Origin: JAENVU01 sp963756815
Lineage (GTDB): Bacteria; Actinomycetota; Acidimicrobiia; IMCC26256; JAENVU01
DNA: 64,000 bases
Assembly: GCA_963756815.1 (NCBI GenBank)
Contig: CAVWPR010000041.1
Span: 124,001-188,000, forward strand
Direction of reading: 5' to 3'
The translations under genes were made by a program, and so were the position numbers. The notes beneath the pieces were generated by a model. That model had not been told where the DNA came from and did no database searches. It was given only the letters and a program-made list of their open reading frames with translations. Below are positions 19,737 to 31,094 of this stretch, one piece after another. The number at the start of each line of letters is the position of its first letter. Positions within the stretch are counted from its first letter, which is position 1.

Positions 19737-21712
19737 TCAGTGGAGGGATTTCGCGCGGTTTTCGCGGTGTTCGGCGGCGAGATCGGTCAGGTCGTCCATG
19801 ATCGCCGCCAGCTCGTAGTCCTTGGGGGTGTACACGCGGGCGACGCCCTGCGCCTCGAGCGCGGCGGCGTCGGCCGGCGGGATGATCCCGCCCACCACGA
19901 CCGGCGCGTCCACGCCCTCGGCCCGGATCCGCCGCAGGGTCTCGGGGACCAGCTCGAGGTGGGAGCCCGAGAGGATCGAGAGGCCGACGACGTCGACGTC
20001 CTCGTCACGGGCGGCGGCGGCGATCTGGTCCGGCGTCAGGCGGATGCCCTGGTAGACGACCTCCATGCCGGCATCGCGGGCGGCGACCGCGATCTGCTCG
20101 GCACCGTTGGAGTGGCCGTCGAGACCGGGCTTGCCCACGAGGATCCGCAGCGGGCCGCCGAGCCGTTCCGCCAGCTCCTGCACCTTCGCCCGGACCGCGA
20201 TCATGCCGTCGCCGGCCGATGCCGCGACCCCTCCGACGCCGGTGGGGGCACGGTACTCGCCGAACACGTCACGCAGTGCGCCGGCCCACTCGCCGACGGT
20301 GCCGCCGGCGCGCGCCGAGCGCGATCGTGGCGTCCATCAGGTTCGCGTCGGTGGCGGCCACGGCGCGGACGTCGTCGAGGGCACGGGCCACCTCGGTGTC
20401 GTCACGCGCGGCGCGCCAGGCGTCGAGCAGTGCGAGCTGCTCGCGCTCGGCCTCGGGGTCGAGGGTCAGGATGTGGCCCTCGCCGGCCGCGGTCATCGGC
20501 GACGGCTCGGTCTCGGTGAAGCAGTTCACCCCGACGACCTTGCGGGTGCCGGCCTCGATCGCGCGCACGCGCTCGGCGTTCGACTGCACGAGCCGGCCCT
20601 TCACCGCGTCGATCATGGCGAAGGCGCCACCGCCCTCGAGGACCCAGTCGAGCTCCTCGGTCGCGGCGGCGACGAGCTCGGCGACCTTCGCCTCGACGAC
20701 CTTGGACCCCTCGAAGAGGTCGCCGTACTCGAGCAGGTCCGTCTCGAAGGCGAGGACCTGCTGCATCCGGAGCGACCACTGCTGGTCCCAGGGGCGCGGC
20801 AGCCCGAGGGCCTCGTTCCAGCACGGCAGCTGGATGGCCCGGGCACGCGCGTCGCGCGACAGCGTGACGCCGAGCATCTCCAGCACGATCCGCTGCACGT
20901 TGTTCTCGGGTTGCGCCTCGGTGAGCCCGAGTGAGTTGACCTGGACGCCGTAGCGGAACCGACGGAGCTTCTCGTCGGTGACCCCGTAGCGCTCGAGGCA
21001 GATGCGGTCCCACATCTGCGTGAACGCCCGCATCTTGCACATCTCTTCGACGAAGCGCGTGCCGACGTCGATGAAGAACGAGATGCGGCCGACGACCTCG
21101 GGGAACTCCTCCGGCGGGATCTGGCCCGAATCCCGCACCGCGTCCAGGACACCGACCGCGGTCGCCAACCCGTACGCGAGCTCCTGCACCGGCGTCGCGC
21201 CCGCCTCCTGCAGGTGGTACGGGCAGACGTTGATCGGGTTCCACTTCGGGATCTGGCGGACGGTGTAGGTGATGAGGTCGACGGTCAGTCGCCGGCTCGC
21301 CTCGGGTCCGAAGATGAAGGTGCCGCGCGACAGGTACTCCTTGACGATGTCGTTCTGCGTCGTGCCGGAGAGGTCCTCGTGCGCGACGCCCTGCTCGTCG
21401 GCGAGGGCCACGTACATCGCGAGCAGCCACATCGCGGTGGCGTTGATCGTCATCGACGTGTTCATGGTGCCGAGCGGGATCCCCTCGAAGAGGGCCCGCA
21501 TCTCGCCGAGGTGCGGCACCGGCACGCCCACCTTGCCGACCTCCCCGCGCGAGCACGTGATCCGGGTCGTAGCCGGTCTGGGTGGGCAGGTCGAACGCCA
21601 CCGACAGGCCGGTCTGGCCCTTCGCGAGGTTCGAGCGGTAGAGGGCGTTCGAGGCCCGGGCCGATGAGTGGCCCGAGTACGTGCGCATCATCCACGGACG
21701 ATCGGGCGTCAT
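19737..21712 (-). CDS. ecm: Ethylmalonyl-CoA mutase (MeaA/Ecm), two frameshifts
   Basis: Adenosylcobalamin-dependent rearrangement of ethylmalonyl-CoA to methylsuccinyl-CoA. The catalytic barrel begins DRPWMMRTYSGHSSARASNA with KGQTGLSVAFDLPTQTGYD and MNTSMTINATAMWLLA, and contains KWNPINVCPYHLQEAGAT and GLPRPWDQQWSLRMQQ. The C-terminal B12 domain has the cofactor motif DGHSNGAEQ (lower-ligand His) and SILSGSHL. These stretches follow the Ecm/MeaA group rather than methylmalonyl- or isobutyryl-CoA mutase. Frame breaks lie near 21548 and near 20316; at the latter, removing one G after CTC joins ATIAL to ARAGGTVGEWAGAL. Repaired length is about 658 residues, equal to known Ecm. It is followed upstream by the dehydrogenase gene on the same strand. 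Confidence 0.9.
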
Positions 21713-21859
21713 CTCGGCCTCCCCGCTCGCACCTCGGCGCGGTCGATCCGAGGGTGGCTCGCTCCGTGGCGGCTCGCCTTCGCTCGTCCCTCGCTCCGGC
21801 TCGGGCGTGACTCGGACCGCGTGCTGCTCATAGGGCCCTCTTGCGTGTCGCAGATCCGG

Positions 21860-22711
21860 CTATTTCTTGTAATCGTAGAAGCCGAGCTTGGACTTCCGGC
21901 CGTAGCGCTCGGCGCTCACCATGCGTCGCAACAGCGGTGCCGGCGCGTAGTTCGGGTCCTTGAACTCCGCGTACAGCGCCTCGAGGATCGCGAGACTGGT
22001 GTCGAGACCGACGAGGTCGAGCAGCGCGAGCGGGCCCATCGGGAAGTTGCACCCTCCCTGCATGGCCGCGTCGATGTCCTCGCGCGTCGCGACACCGGCG
22101 TCGTACAGCTTCACTGCGTTGTTCAGGTACGGGAAGAGCAGCGCGTTGACGATGAAGCCGGCCTGGTCACGGACCTCGACGGGGTTCTTGCCGCACGTCT
22201 CCGCGAACGCCCGGGCCGTCGCCATCGTCTCGTCACTCGTGGTGATCGAGCGCACCACCTCGACGAGCGGCATCATCGGCGCGGGGTTGAAGAAGTGGAT
22301 GCCGCACACGAGCTCCGGACGACCGGTCTCCATCGCCATCTCGACGACGGGCAGCGTCGAGGTGTTGGTGGCGAGGATCCCGCCGTCGGCCACGATCCGA
22401 TCGAGCTCGCTGAACAGGTGCTTCTTCGTCGGCAGGTCCTCGACGATCGACTCGATCACGAGATCGCAGTCGGCGAGGGCGCCCAGGTCCGACACGGCGG
22501 TGACCCGGCCGAGCACGGCCGTGCGGTCGGCGTCGTCGAGCTTGCCCCGCTCCACCTGCTTGGCGAGGGACTTCTCGAGCCCGGCGACCATGGCGTCGGC
22601 CGTCGCCTGCGACCGGCTCCGGAGCACCACCTCGATGCCGGCCTTGGCCGCGACCTCGGCGATCCCGCTGCCCATGATCCCCGACCCGACGATTCCGACC
22701 CGCTTGGTCAT
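21860..22711 (-). CDS. 3-hydroxybutyryl-CoA/3-hydroxyacyl-CoA dehydrogenase
   Basis: NAD(P)-dependent oxidation or reduction of 3-hydroxyacyl-CoA. The 283-residue product has the Rossmann motif VGIVGSGIMGSGIAEVAAKAG at the N-terminus, the catalytic region CGIHFFNPAPMMPLVEVV (His at about 139) and GFIVNALLFPYLNNAV in the C-terminal domain, and length typical of the short butyryl-type enzymes. It lies 147 bases upstream of ecm on the same strand and would supply the step between acetoacetyl-CoA and crotonyl-CoA in the ethylmalonyl-CoA route. Confidence 0.93.
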   Translation of the reverse strand: MTKRVGIVGSGIMGSGIAEVAAKAGIEVVLRSRSQATADAMVAGLEKSLAKQVERGKLDDADRTAVLGRVTAVSDLGALADCDLVIESIVEDLPTKKHLFSELDRIVADGGILATNTSTLPVVEMAMETGRPELVCGIHFFNPAPMMPLVEVVRSITTSDETMATARAFAETCGKNPVEVRDQAGFIVNALLFPYLNNAVKLYDAGVATREDIDAAMQGGCNFPMGPLALLDLVGLDTSLAILEALYAEFKDPNYAPAPLLRRMVSAERYGRKSKLGFYDYKK

Positions 22712-22804
22712 TCCTGCGCTGCTCCCCGTGGTGGAAAGGGCGCAACCCTACTGACCGGTCGGTGGCTCAGGCCAAGGGGAGCGACCCGGTAGCGTCCGCC
22801 CGCG

Positions 22805-23506
22805 ATGGCACACCGTCGGAACCCCAGAGGCACGCTCGCGCTCATCGGCGGTGGCGAGTGGGGCGAGCACCACCGGGCCCTCGACCGCCGACTCTCGGAG
22901 CTGAGCGGGTCGGCGGACATCGTGGTGCTGCCGACCGCCGCCGCGTTCGAGCACCCCGACCGCATCGGCGAGATCGCCGCGGAGCACTTCGCGCCGCTGG
23001 GCGTCTCGACCCGGACCCTGCGGGTCCTGAACCGTCGCGACGCCGAGGACCCGGAGCTCGTCGCGACGATCGAGGCCGCGAGGTTCGTCTACCTCGCCGA
23101 CGGCTCCCCGATGCACCTGCGCTCCGTGCTCAAGGGCTCGGACCTCTACGAGGCGATGCTCGCCGCCTTCCACGCCGGCGCGGTGATCGCGGCATCGGGT
23201 GCGGCGGCGACGGTCCTGTGCGACCCGATGGTCGATCCGCGCGGCGGCGCGTACACGGTGGGCCTCGGCTTCGTGCAGGGCCTCGCCGTGTTCCCGTACC
23301 ACGGGACCGCGGCGGACCACCTGCTCGCCCGTTCGATCGACCTCAAGCCGTCCGAGGCCGTCCTCGTCGGGATCGACGCCGAGACCGCGCTCGTGCGTGA
23401 ACCGGGCCCGGCGTGGTCCGTGGCCGGCGCCGGCCGCGTCACCATCTACGGCGCCGACGGTCCGACGCCCTACGCCGCCGGCGCCGAGGGCATCGACCTT
23501 CCCTAG
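22805..23506 (+). CDS. Peptidase S51/cyanophycinase-like protein
   Basis: Glutamine-amidotransferase-like fold of the S51 family (dipeptidase E, cyanophycinase). The 233-residue product opens with GTLALIGGGEWGEHH and has the VLPTAAAFEHPDR and VYLADGSPMHLRSVL segments. At the nucleophile elbow it reads AASGAAATVL in place of the usual G-T-S-A-G-A; the serine is kept but the neighbours differ. A PYHGTAADHL histidine follows. It may be an active serine hydrolase with a divergent elbow or a non-catalytic relative. It stands alone, divergent from the dehydrogenase. Confidence 0.75.
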   Translation: MAHRRNPRGTLALIGGGEWGEHHRALDRRLSELSGSADIVVLPTAAAFEHPDRIGEIAAEHFAPLGVSTRTLRVLNRRDAEDPELVATIEAARFVYLADGSPMHLRSVLKGSDLYEAMLAAFHAGAVIAASGAAATVLCDPMVDPRGGAYTVGLGFVQGLAVFPYHGTAADHLLARSIDLKPSEAVLVGIDAETALVREPGPAWSVAGAGRVTIYGADGPTPYAAGAEGIDLP

Positions 23507-23519
23507 GTGTAGTTCCCGG

Positions 23520-24281
23520 TCAGGTCGTCGACGAGGTCGCCGCTGCGGTCGTCGACGTGGCGGCGGACTCCTTGATCGTGACCTTGTCGATCTTGACCTT
23601 CTTCGTGGGGGTCCCGTCGCCGCTCGCCGGCGCGAAGCTGCCGATCTTCTGCGCGACGTCCAGTCCGCCGGTCACGCTGCCGAAGCGGGCGTAGTCGTTC
23701 GGCAGGGTGCCGCCCTGGGATCCGGTCACGATGAAGAACTGCGAGCCCATGGTCCCCGCCGGGTCGGAGCCGGTCTTGGCCGCGGCGAGCGCACCGACGG
23801 GGTAGTGGTCGGTCGGGACCTCGCCCTCGACGGTGTAGCCCGGACCGCCCGAGCCGTCGCCCTTCGGGTCCCCGCCCTGGATGACGAAGTCCTTCGCCAC
23901 CCGGTGGAAGTCGAGTCCGTCGTAGAAGTTGTTCTGCGCGAGGAAGACGAAGTTGTTGGTGGCGACCGGTGCCGTCTTGGCGTCGAGCGCGAGCGTGATG
24001 GTGCCCTCGCTGGTCTTCATGACCGCGGTGTAGCTCTTGTTGGGGTCGATCGTCATCGGCGGCGGCTTCGAGAAGCTGCGCTTGATGTCGGTGCTCGACT
24101 TCGAGTCGCTGCCGCCGGTCGTGAGGCTGACGACGATCAGGATGACCATGATCGGGACGAGGACGATCAGCAGGCTGCGGAACGTCTTCATCTGCCGCTG
24201 GCGGCGCAGCATCCGCTCGCGCTCTTCGCGCGCGCGCTCCCGATTCTCTCTCTGACGTTCTCGCTTGACGGCCTTGGACAC
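23520..24281 (-). CDS. Membrane-anchored cyclophilin-type peptidyl-prolyl isomerase
   Basis: Speeds cis-trans isomerisation at proline during folding outside the membrane. The 253-residue product has a highly charged Arg/Glu N-terminus (about 30 residues), one membrane helix (SLLIVLVPIMVILIVVSLTTG, about residues 36-56), a linker, and a cyclophilin domain from about residue 85 with YDGLDFHRVAKDFVIQGGD, MGSQFFIVTG (catalytic Gln-Phe) and YARFGSVTGGLDVAQKI. The C-terminus is a short Ser/Thr tail. The helix anchors the enzyme on the outer face. Confidence 0.93.
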   Translation of the reverse strand: MSKAVKRERQRENRERAREERERMLRRQRQMKTFRSLLIVLVPIMVILIVVSLTTGGSDSKSSTDIKRSFSKPPPMTIDPNKSYTAVMKTSEGTITLALDAKTAPVATNNFVFLAQNNFYDGLDFHRVAKDFVIQGGDPKGDGSGGPGYTVEGEVPTDHYPVGALAAAKTGSDPAGTMGSQFFIVTGSQGGTLPNDYARFGSVTGGLDVAQKIGSFAPASGDGTPTKKVKIDKVTIKESAATSTTAAATSSTT

Positions 24282-24306
24282 GGCGGCGGAGTCTAGGAGA
24301 CGCGCG

Positions 24307-26831
24307 TCAGGGCGCTCCGACGTACGTGCGGCACGGCTGCGCCCGGAGCGACGGGCACGGCGCCGCGGTCGCGCCCAGGTCGGGTCCGGTCGACAGGACG
24401 GGGAGCACCAGTCGGGACACGTGCGTCCGGTCGTGGGCCACCCGGTTCACGACCGTGCCGCCGGTCGCCGGGGTCTCGAACGCCCACTGCGGTCGGTCGC
24501 CTCCCGGCGCCTGGAGCGTGAGTCGGATCCGGCTCCCCGCGCGGAACTGGTGCGCGAACGGGAACAGCGCGATCCGTGCGTACGTGAGCCGGTTCGGGGT
24601 GAGCGGCCGCATGTCCTTGGCCTCGTCCGAGTGGAACGGGTTGAGGTCCGTGGACCGGGCGCGGTCGAGCTTGCGGTGGCTGAGGCGCAGCCAGCCGTTC
24701 TGCACGTAGCGCTCGGTGCCGTCGGGGAGCACCTCGGTGAGCGTGGCCTGCACGTCGTTGTCCGGCGCGCTCGACGAGATCCACAGGTCGACGCTGCCGG
24801 TCCCGGCCATCGTCGTGGTGCGCCTCAGCGGGGGCGAGACGTACGAGAGCGACGCGCCCGACGCCACCGGCCGCCAGTCGTAGGTGGGGGTGGCCGCCCA
24901 GATGTTGCCGCCGGGGAAGTCGGTGCGGGGGCGCGCGGTCGGGTCCGGGCGGTACTCGTCGGCGGGCGAGCCGGCGCCCCGTCGCGCCGTCGAGCGTGCC
25001 GCCGCTGCCCAGGTACCAGCTGGTCGCACGGGTCCCCGGGATCGGCCACGCCGAGTACCGCGTCTGGGCCCGTGCGAGCAACGTCCCCGGCGCCGCGCCG
25101 GTGGCGTTGCCCGTCTCCCAGAGGATCTTGACCTTGGGCTCGGCCTGATAGGCGGCGAGTGCCTGCGCGTACGTCTTGCCGGTGAAGCGGTCCGGCGGCA
25201 GCGACATCCCGCGAGACGCCGGTGATCGCCGTCCACAGCAACGGTGCGAAGAGGCGCACGCCGGGCGCGATCGTGGGCGTCTTGTGCCCCACGTACAGAT
25301 CGAGGAACTCGAGCGCGTCGAACGCGACCTGCGGGTCGAGCGCCTCGGTGTGCACGCCGTTCTGGCCCTCGGCGCGCACCAGCGACGTCGGCCGGAACCG
25401 GTTGATCATGTTCGCCCAGTGACCACCGGTCTGCTCGTCCTGCCACGCGCCGGCGATGAAGACCTTCGCCTTGATGTCGCGGACGAACTCGGCGGGCGCG
25501 AGTGAGTCGCTGCCGTGGGGGAAGTCGTAGGTGAACTCGGGGTCGAGCGCGGAGCTCGGGTTCGGGTGCTTGCTGATCTGGTCGAGCAGGTCGACGTTCT
25601 CACCGCGCAGGAGCATGTTGTCGGCGCAGACGGCGTCACCGCCGGAGATGCGGCTCTTGACCCAGCCGGGCGCATTGGGGTTCGGCCACTTGTTCTGCTC
25701 GAGGCGCTCGGCCGCGTAGCTGACCGCGAACCCGGTGTTCAGGATGCCGCCCGGGTAGAGGATCCCGCGCCAGGTGTCGTCGATGACCGAGACGGGCGTG
25801 ATGGCGTCGAGGTGCGGCGGTTGCGTGCGGGCCACGAAGAGCTGGCTGATCCCCGCGTAGGAGATCCCGGCCATGCCGACGTGCCCGTTGGACCACGGCT
25901 GCGCGGCGATCGTCTCGATGGCGTCGTAGCCGTCGAGCGCCTGGAGGTTCTCGAAGAAGTCGAACGCGCCGCCGGAGCAGCCGGTCCCGCGGATGTTCAC
26001 CCCGACCCACGCGAACCCGCTCGCCGGCAGCATCGTCTTGTACTGCGGCTGGCCGGTGCTCGGGTTCGACGGGTCGTAGCCGGAGTACTCCATCACCGCC
26101 GGGTACGGGCCCTTGTCCGGAGGACCGGGCAGCACCACCTGGACCGACAGCTGCGTGCCGTCGCGCGTGGTCAGGTAGCCGTAGCCGGAGGTCGCCGTGA
26201 GGTTCCCCACCTCGAGGCGCTGACCCGAGTACAGCGACGCCGGCGGGACCCGGTCCTCGCTCAGCACGGTGATCGGCGCCCGCACCTCGTTCATGCCCCC
26301 GCCGACGACCCACACCCCGTACCTCGAGCCGCTGCGCACGTTGCGGAACAGCTGGCTGCCGAGGGAGTCGATCGTCTTGCTGACGAAGGTGCCGGGCCCG
26401 ACGAGGTACGCGGTCGCACCCGGAGGTGCGTGCATGACCGCCACCTGGTGGACGCTGCCGCGCACGACGAGGCCGGGCTGCACCCCGACGGTCGTGGCCG
26501 CGGCGGTGGCGGTCGAGGGTGCCGCCAGGGTCGCGGACGAGGCGGTGGACGGGGTCGTCGACGTGGAGGTCGAGGTCGACGAGGAGGTGGAGGTCGACGA
26601 CGAGGTCGACGAGGAGGTGGAGGACGACGACGAGGTCGACGAGGAGGTGGAGGACGACGTCGAGGACGACGAGGACGAGGACGTCGACGAGGAGGCCGCG
26701 CTCCGGCGGGCGGATGCGGCCCCGGCGGTCGCGACGCCCACGACGGGCAGCGCGAGGGCGGCGACGAGGCCGATCACGATCGGTCGGGCGACGAGTCGCC
26801 TCGGTCGGATGGCACGACGAACTCTGCGCAC
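24307..26831 (-). CDS. Secreted CocE/NonD-family hydrolase with Ser/Thr linker, two frameshifts
   Basis: Exported alpha/beta-hydrolase of the X-Pro dipeptidyl-peptidase/cocaine-esterase class. Order: twin-arginine-like basic start and signal helix (PIVIGLVAALALPVVGVATAGAASA), a Ser/Thr-only linker (about residues 45-95), a beta domain, the hydrolase domain with GYDPSNPSTGQP, VNIRGTGCSGG, the nucleophile elbow GMAGISYAGISQ, and a C-terminal jelly-roll domain with DLWISSSAPDNDVQATL and FPFAHQFRAGSRIRL. Frame breaks lie near 25208 and 24991; at 24991 removing one G after CTC restores GGTLTARRGAGSPADEY. GTG 26831 was chosen because GGGGGGAAGGA lies just upstream and a signal peptide follows at once. 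Substrate unknown. Confidence 0.85.
26555..26700 (-). repeat. Low-complexity GAG/GTC triplet tract coding a Ser/Thr linker
   Basis: About 146 bases of near-tandem units made of GAGGAGGTG, GACGACGAG and GTCGACGAG (plus-strand sense) encode almost only Ser and Thr in the hydrolase above. Such tracts expand and contract easily, so length variation between strains is likely. Confidence 0.8.
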
Positions 26832-26961
26832 GGTGTTCCTTCCCCCCAACGAAGGGGCGCATTGTGGCAGAAATCCACCGAGCGTGAGTGCGCGGGCCGG
26901 GCGGCGGCGACGGCGTGACCGATCGCGGCGCCGTCGGGGACCGCCGGTAGCCTGAGGCCCC

Positions 26962-28179
<1,218 letters not shown>

Positions 28180-28182
28180 CCC

Positions 28183-28889
28183 TCACCGCTCGACGCGCAG
28201 CTCGTTCCCGTCGGGGTCGGCGAGGACCTCCTCCGTCTGCCTCCTCCACGTACGTCGCGCCGAGACCCAGCAACCGGTCGATCTCCCGGCGCCGGTCGCC
28301 GTCGGCTGCGAGCACGAGCGAGAGGCGGTTCGGTCCGAGCTTGGTGATCAGCGGCGGGCCGCTCCAGCTGACGACGGGTCCGTGCGGCGCGCGCACGCTG
28401 TCTCCTCGCCCTGGTCCCAGAACAGTGGCCACCCGAATGCCTCGCTCCAGAAGACGCCGGTCGCTGCCGGCCGTCGCAGTTGATCGCGCCCATGCGGCCG
28501 CAGCCGGCGAGGAACCGGTTGCCCGGTGCGAGCACGCACAACTCGTTGCCCTCGGGATCGGCGAGCACCACGTGGTCCTCGTCGGCGGTCTGGCCGATGT
28601 CGATGTGCCGGCCACCGAGCGTGAGCAGTCGCGCGACGGTGTCGTGCTGGTCGTCGTGCGAGATCGTGGTCAGGTCGAGGTGGTTGCGGTTCTGGCCGAC
28701 CTTCGGCGCCGCGCCCGGGACGAACCGGATCGCGCACGCCGGACTCGTCGCCCGGGCACGAGTGCGACCGCACCGTCGCCGCCGTCCTCGCTCGCCCAGC
28801 CGAGTGCGGCGGCCCAGAACCGGGCGAGGCACGCCGGGGTCGAGCGCGTCGAGGCGGAGGGCGACGATGCGGGCGGTCAGTCGCCACAT
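28183..28889 (-). pseudogene. VOC/glyoxalase-like two-module protein, heavily frameshifted
   Basis: Two VOC modules can be followed only by changing frame about five times within 0.7 kb (near 28235, 28405, 28475, 28750 and 28845). Recognisable pieces are FWAAALGWASEDGGDG, KVGQNRNHLDLTTIS, DEDHVVLADPEGNELCVL, FWSEAFGWPLFWDQGEE, WSGPPLITKLGPNRL and the ending VLADPDGNELRVER before the stop at 28183-28185. This is the glyoxalase-like group with paired modules and no known substrate. The indel density is several-fold above the window average, so it is either a true decaying gene or a local assembly failure. Confidence 0.7.
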
Positions 28890-28991
28890 CGTGCCCAGCG
28901 TGCCCGGTGGCGCGACGGGGAAATCGCTTGAAGCCACGCCGGTTCGGACCGATACCCTGCGCGGGACGTCCCCGAGCCAGGAAATGCAGTC

Positions 28992-30024
28992 GTGACCGTT
29001 GATGTCGGCGTCATCGGAGCCACCGGCCTCGTCGGCCAGGAGATGCTCCGCATCCTCGAGGAGCGCGCGTTCCCCGTGGGCACCCTGCGGGCCTACGCCT
29101 CCTCGCGTTCGGAAGGCCGTGCGTTGCCGTTCGCCGGCGGCGAGGTCACGTGCGAGGTCCTGCGCGACGGCTGCTTCGACGGCCTCGACCTCGTCATCGT
29201 CGACGTCGACGACCCGCTCGCGCTCGAGTGGGCGCCGGTCGCGGCGGCCGCCGGCGCGCGCGTGGTCGACAATTCGGCGGCGTTCCGCATGGAGTCCGAC
29301 GTCCCGCTCGTGGTCGCCGAGGTGAACCCCGAGGACCTGCGCGACCTGCCGCGCGGGATCGCGTCGTGTCCCAACTGCACGACGATGGTGCTCGTCACCG
29401 CGCTCGCGCCGCTGCAGCAGGCCGCGGGGATCGAGCGGATGGTGGTCTCCACCTACCAGTCGGTGTCGGGTGCCGGCGCGCCCGGGATCACCGAGCTCGA
29501 GGAGCAGTGGACGAAGCTCGCGGGGGACACGGAGTCGCTCCGTCGCGCCGGGACGATCGACGGGTTCATCGCTCCGGGCGCGGTGTGGTCGAAGCCGATC
29601 GCCGGCAACGTGATCCCGCTCGCGGGGTCCGTGAAGGCGCAGGGCTACACGAGCGAGGAGTGGAAGCTCGTGCACGAGAGTCGCAAGATCCTCCACGACG
29701 ACACGATGCGGATCACGGCAACGTGCGTGCGCGTGCCGGTCTTCGTCGGGCACACGATGACCGCGAACGTGCAGTTCCGCGACGAGATGACGGCCGCGCG
29801 CGCGGCCGAGCTCCTCGCGAGCTGCGCCGGGCGTGGTGCTCGTCGACGGCGGCAGCGGCGCGCCGACCGCGCTCGAGGGCGCGGGCATCGATCCCGTGCT
29901 CGTCGGCCGGCTCCGGGAGGACCCGAGCCAGCCGAACACGCTGGATCTCTGGGTCACCGGCGACAACCTGCGCAAGGGCGCCGCGCTGAACGCGGTCCAG
30001 ATGGCCGAACTCCTGATCGCCTGA
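28992..30024 (+). CDS. asd: Aspartate-semialdehyde dehydrogenase, one frameshift
   Basis: NADPH reduction of aspartyl phosphate, the step after aspartokinase. The N-terminus reads VGVIGATGLVGQEMLRIL (nucleotide site), followed by SSRSEGRALPFAG, the catalytic Cys in SCPNCTTMVLV, a STYQSVSGAG substrate motif and RVPVFVGHTMTANVQF with the acid-base His. Near 29817 one G too many after CTC moves the frame; removing it gives ELLRAAPGVVLVDGGSGAP and the normal end DLWVTGDNLRKGAALNAVQ with stop at 30022-30024. Repaired length is about 343 residues. GTG 28992 is used because the nucleotide motif follows after six residues. Confidence 0.93.
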
Positions 30025-30054
30025 CGCGCCGCCGCCGGCTCCGTCCGCGCGAGA

Positions 30055-30978
30055 TCAGGCGCTGGCGCGCCAGGCGACGTCGCGGCAGGCGCCGACGAGC
30101 GGTTCGGTGAAGGTGGACATGGCGCACGCGAAGTGCCCGTGGTCGTGGTCGACGACGCGTGCGCCGCGGATCGAGGTCACGAGCTCGGTCTGGCTCGCCG
30201 GGTCGACCAGACGGTCGCGGTTGGTCCGCAGCACCGACGTCGGCACGTCGACGTCGTGGATCCAGGGTCGTGAGTCGAAGCGGCTGATGCTGCGCGCCGC
30301 CTCGGTGAGCATCCGCACGTCGTGACGGCGCATCTCCTCCGCGGCCCACTCGAGGAAGCTCGCGGGCCGGTGGGCGCGCACCCGGCGCAGGACGTTGGCG
30401 CCGGCGGCCGGCACTGCGGCGAGCTGACCCGCGGCGCGCGCGACGCCGGCCACGCTGGCCAGGTACGCGTCGTTGAGCCGGCGCACGCCGAAGCCCAGCT
30501 CGGGTGCCGTCGCGCACAGCACGAGGCCGGTCACCTTCTCGGGGTGACGCTTCCACAGCAGCTGCGCGATCGGACCGCCCATCGAGTAGCCGACGGCGAT
30601 CACGGGTCCGGTGCCCAGAGTGTCGATCAGTGCGGCCATGTCGTCGGCGCAGTCGGCGAGGCGCATGTGGCGGCGGGAGCGAAGTCCGCGTGCATGACCG
30701 CGCGCATCGGGCGCCACCACGCGGAAGTCCTCGCCGAGCGCGTCGAAGGCACGGAACCAGTTGAGGCCCGCGCTCGCCACGTAGCCGTGGAGCAGGAGGA
30801 GGGTGGGCGCGTCCTTCGGGCCCGGCACCTCGCGCACGAACGTCGTGCCCCGGCCGGTGAGCTCGACCCGTCGCCCCAGCGGGACTGCCGGACCGATCCG
30901 GCCGTCGTCCCGGACGATCGGGCGCGGGATCGCGTCCCCGACCATCAGGTGCAGCAGGTTGGTGGTCGTCGGTGCCAT
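30055..30978 (-). CDS. Alpha/beta hydrolase
   Basis: Alpha/beta-hydrolase of 307 residues with LLLLHGYVASAGLNWF (oxyanion loop) near residue 64, the nucleophile elbow VIAVGYSMGGPIAQLL near 126, an Asp in LRTNRDRLVDP and the His in DHDHGHFACAM near the end. No signal peptide. It is divergent from the dienelactone-hydrolase-like gene across a 116-base gap that holds an inverted repeat. Substrate is unknown; the family includes esterases, epoxide hydrolases and lipases. Confidence 0.88.
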   Translation of the reverse strand: MAPTTTNLLHLMVGDAIPRPIVRDDGRIGPAVPLGRRVELTGRGTTFVREVPGPKDAPTLLLLHGYVASAGLNWFRAFDALGEDFRVVAPDARGHARGLRSRRHMRLADCADDMAALIDTLGTGPVIAVGYSMGGPIAQLLWKRHPEKVTGLVLCATAPELGFGVRRLNDAYLASVAGVARAAGQLAAVPAAGANVLRRVRAHRPASFLEWAAEEMRRHDVRMLTEAARSISRFDSRPWIHDVDVPTSVLRTNRDRLVDPASQTELVTSIRGARVVDHDHGHFACAMSTFTEPLVGACRDVAWRASA

Positions 30979-31002
30979 GCGCCCCCCCGGACATTCACGC
31001 GA

Positions 31003-31020
31003 CGTGGCAATTGTGCCACG
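31003..31020. promoter_or_regulatory. Inverted repeat CGTGGCA-N4-TGCCACG between divergent hydrolase genes
   Basis: A perfect 7-bp dyad with an ATTG spacer lies 25 bases before the start of the minus-strand hydrolase and 75 bases before the plus-strand gene. A second, imperfect dyad (GGTTCGGG with CCCGAAACC) follows within 20 bases. This fits a shared operator for the two genes; the regulator is not identified. Confidence 0.4.
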
Positions 31021-31094
31021 GTTCGGGACCCCCCGAAACCTTTCGCGCCCTCGGCGCGTCGCAATGGGCCGTGCGGCCTGCCTAAGGTCGCCCG

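Noticed and set aside
26555..26700. CRISPR array or tandem repeat locus
   Set aside because: The repeat is a triplet tract inside a coding frame, without spacers; it only encodes Ser and Thr.
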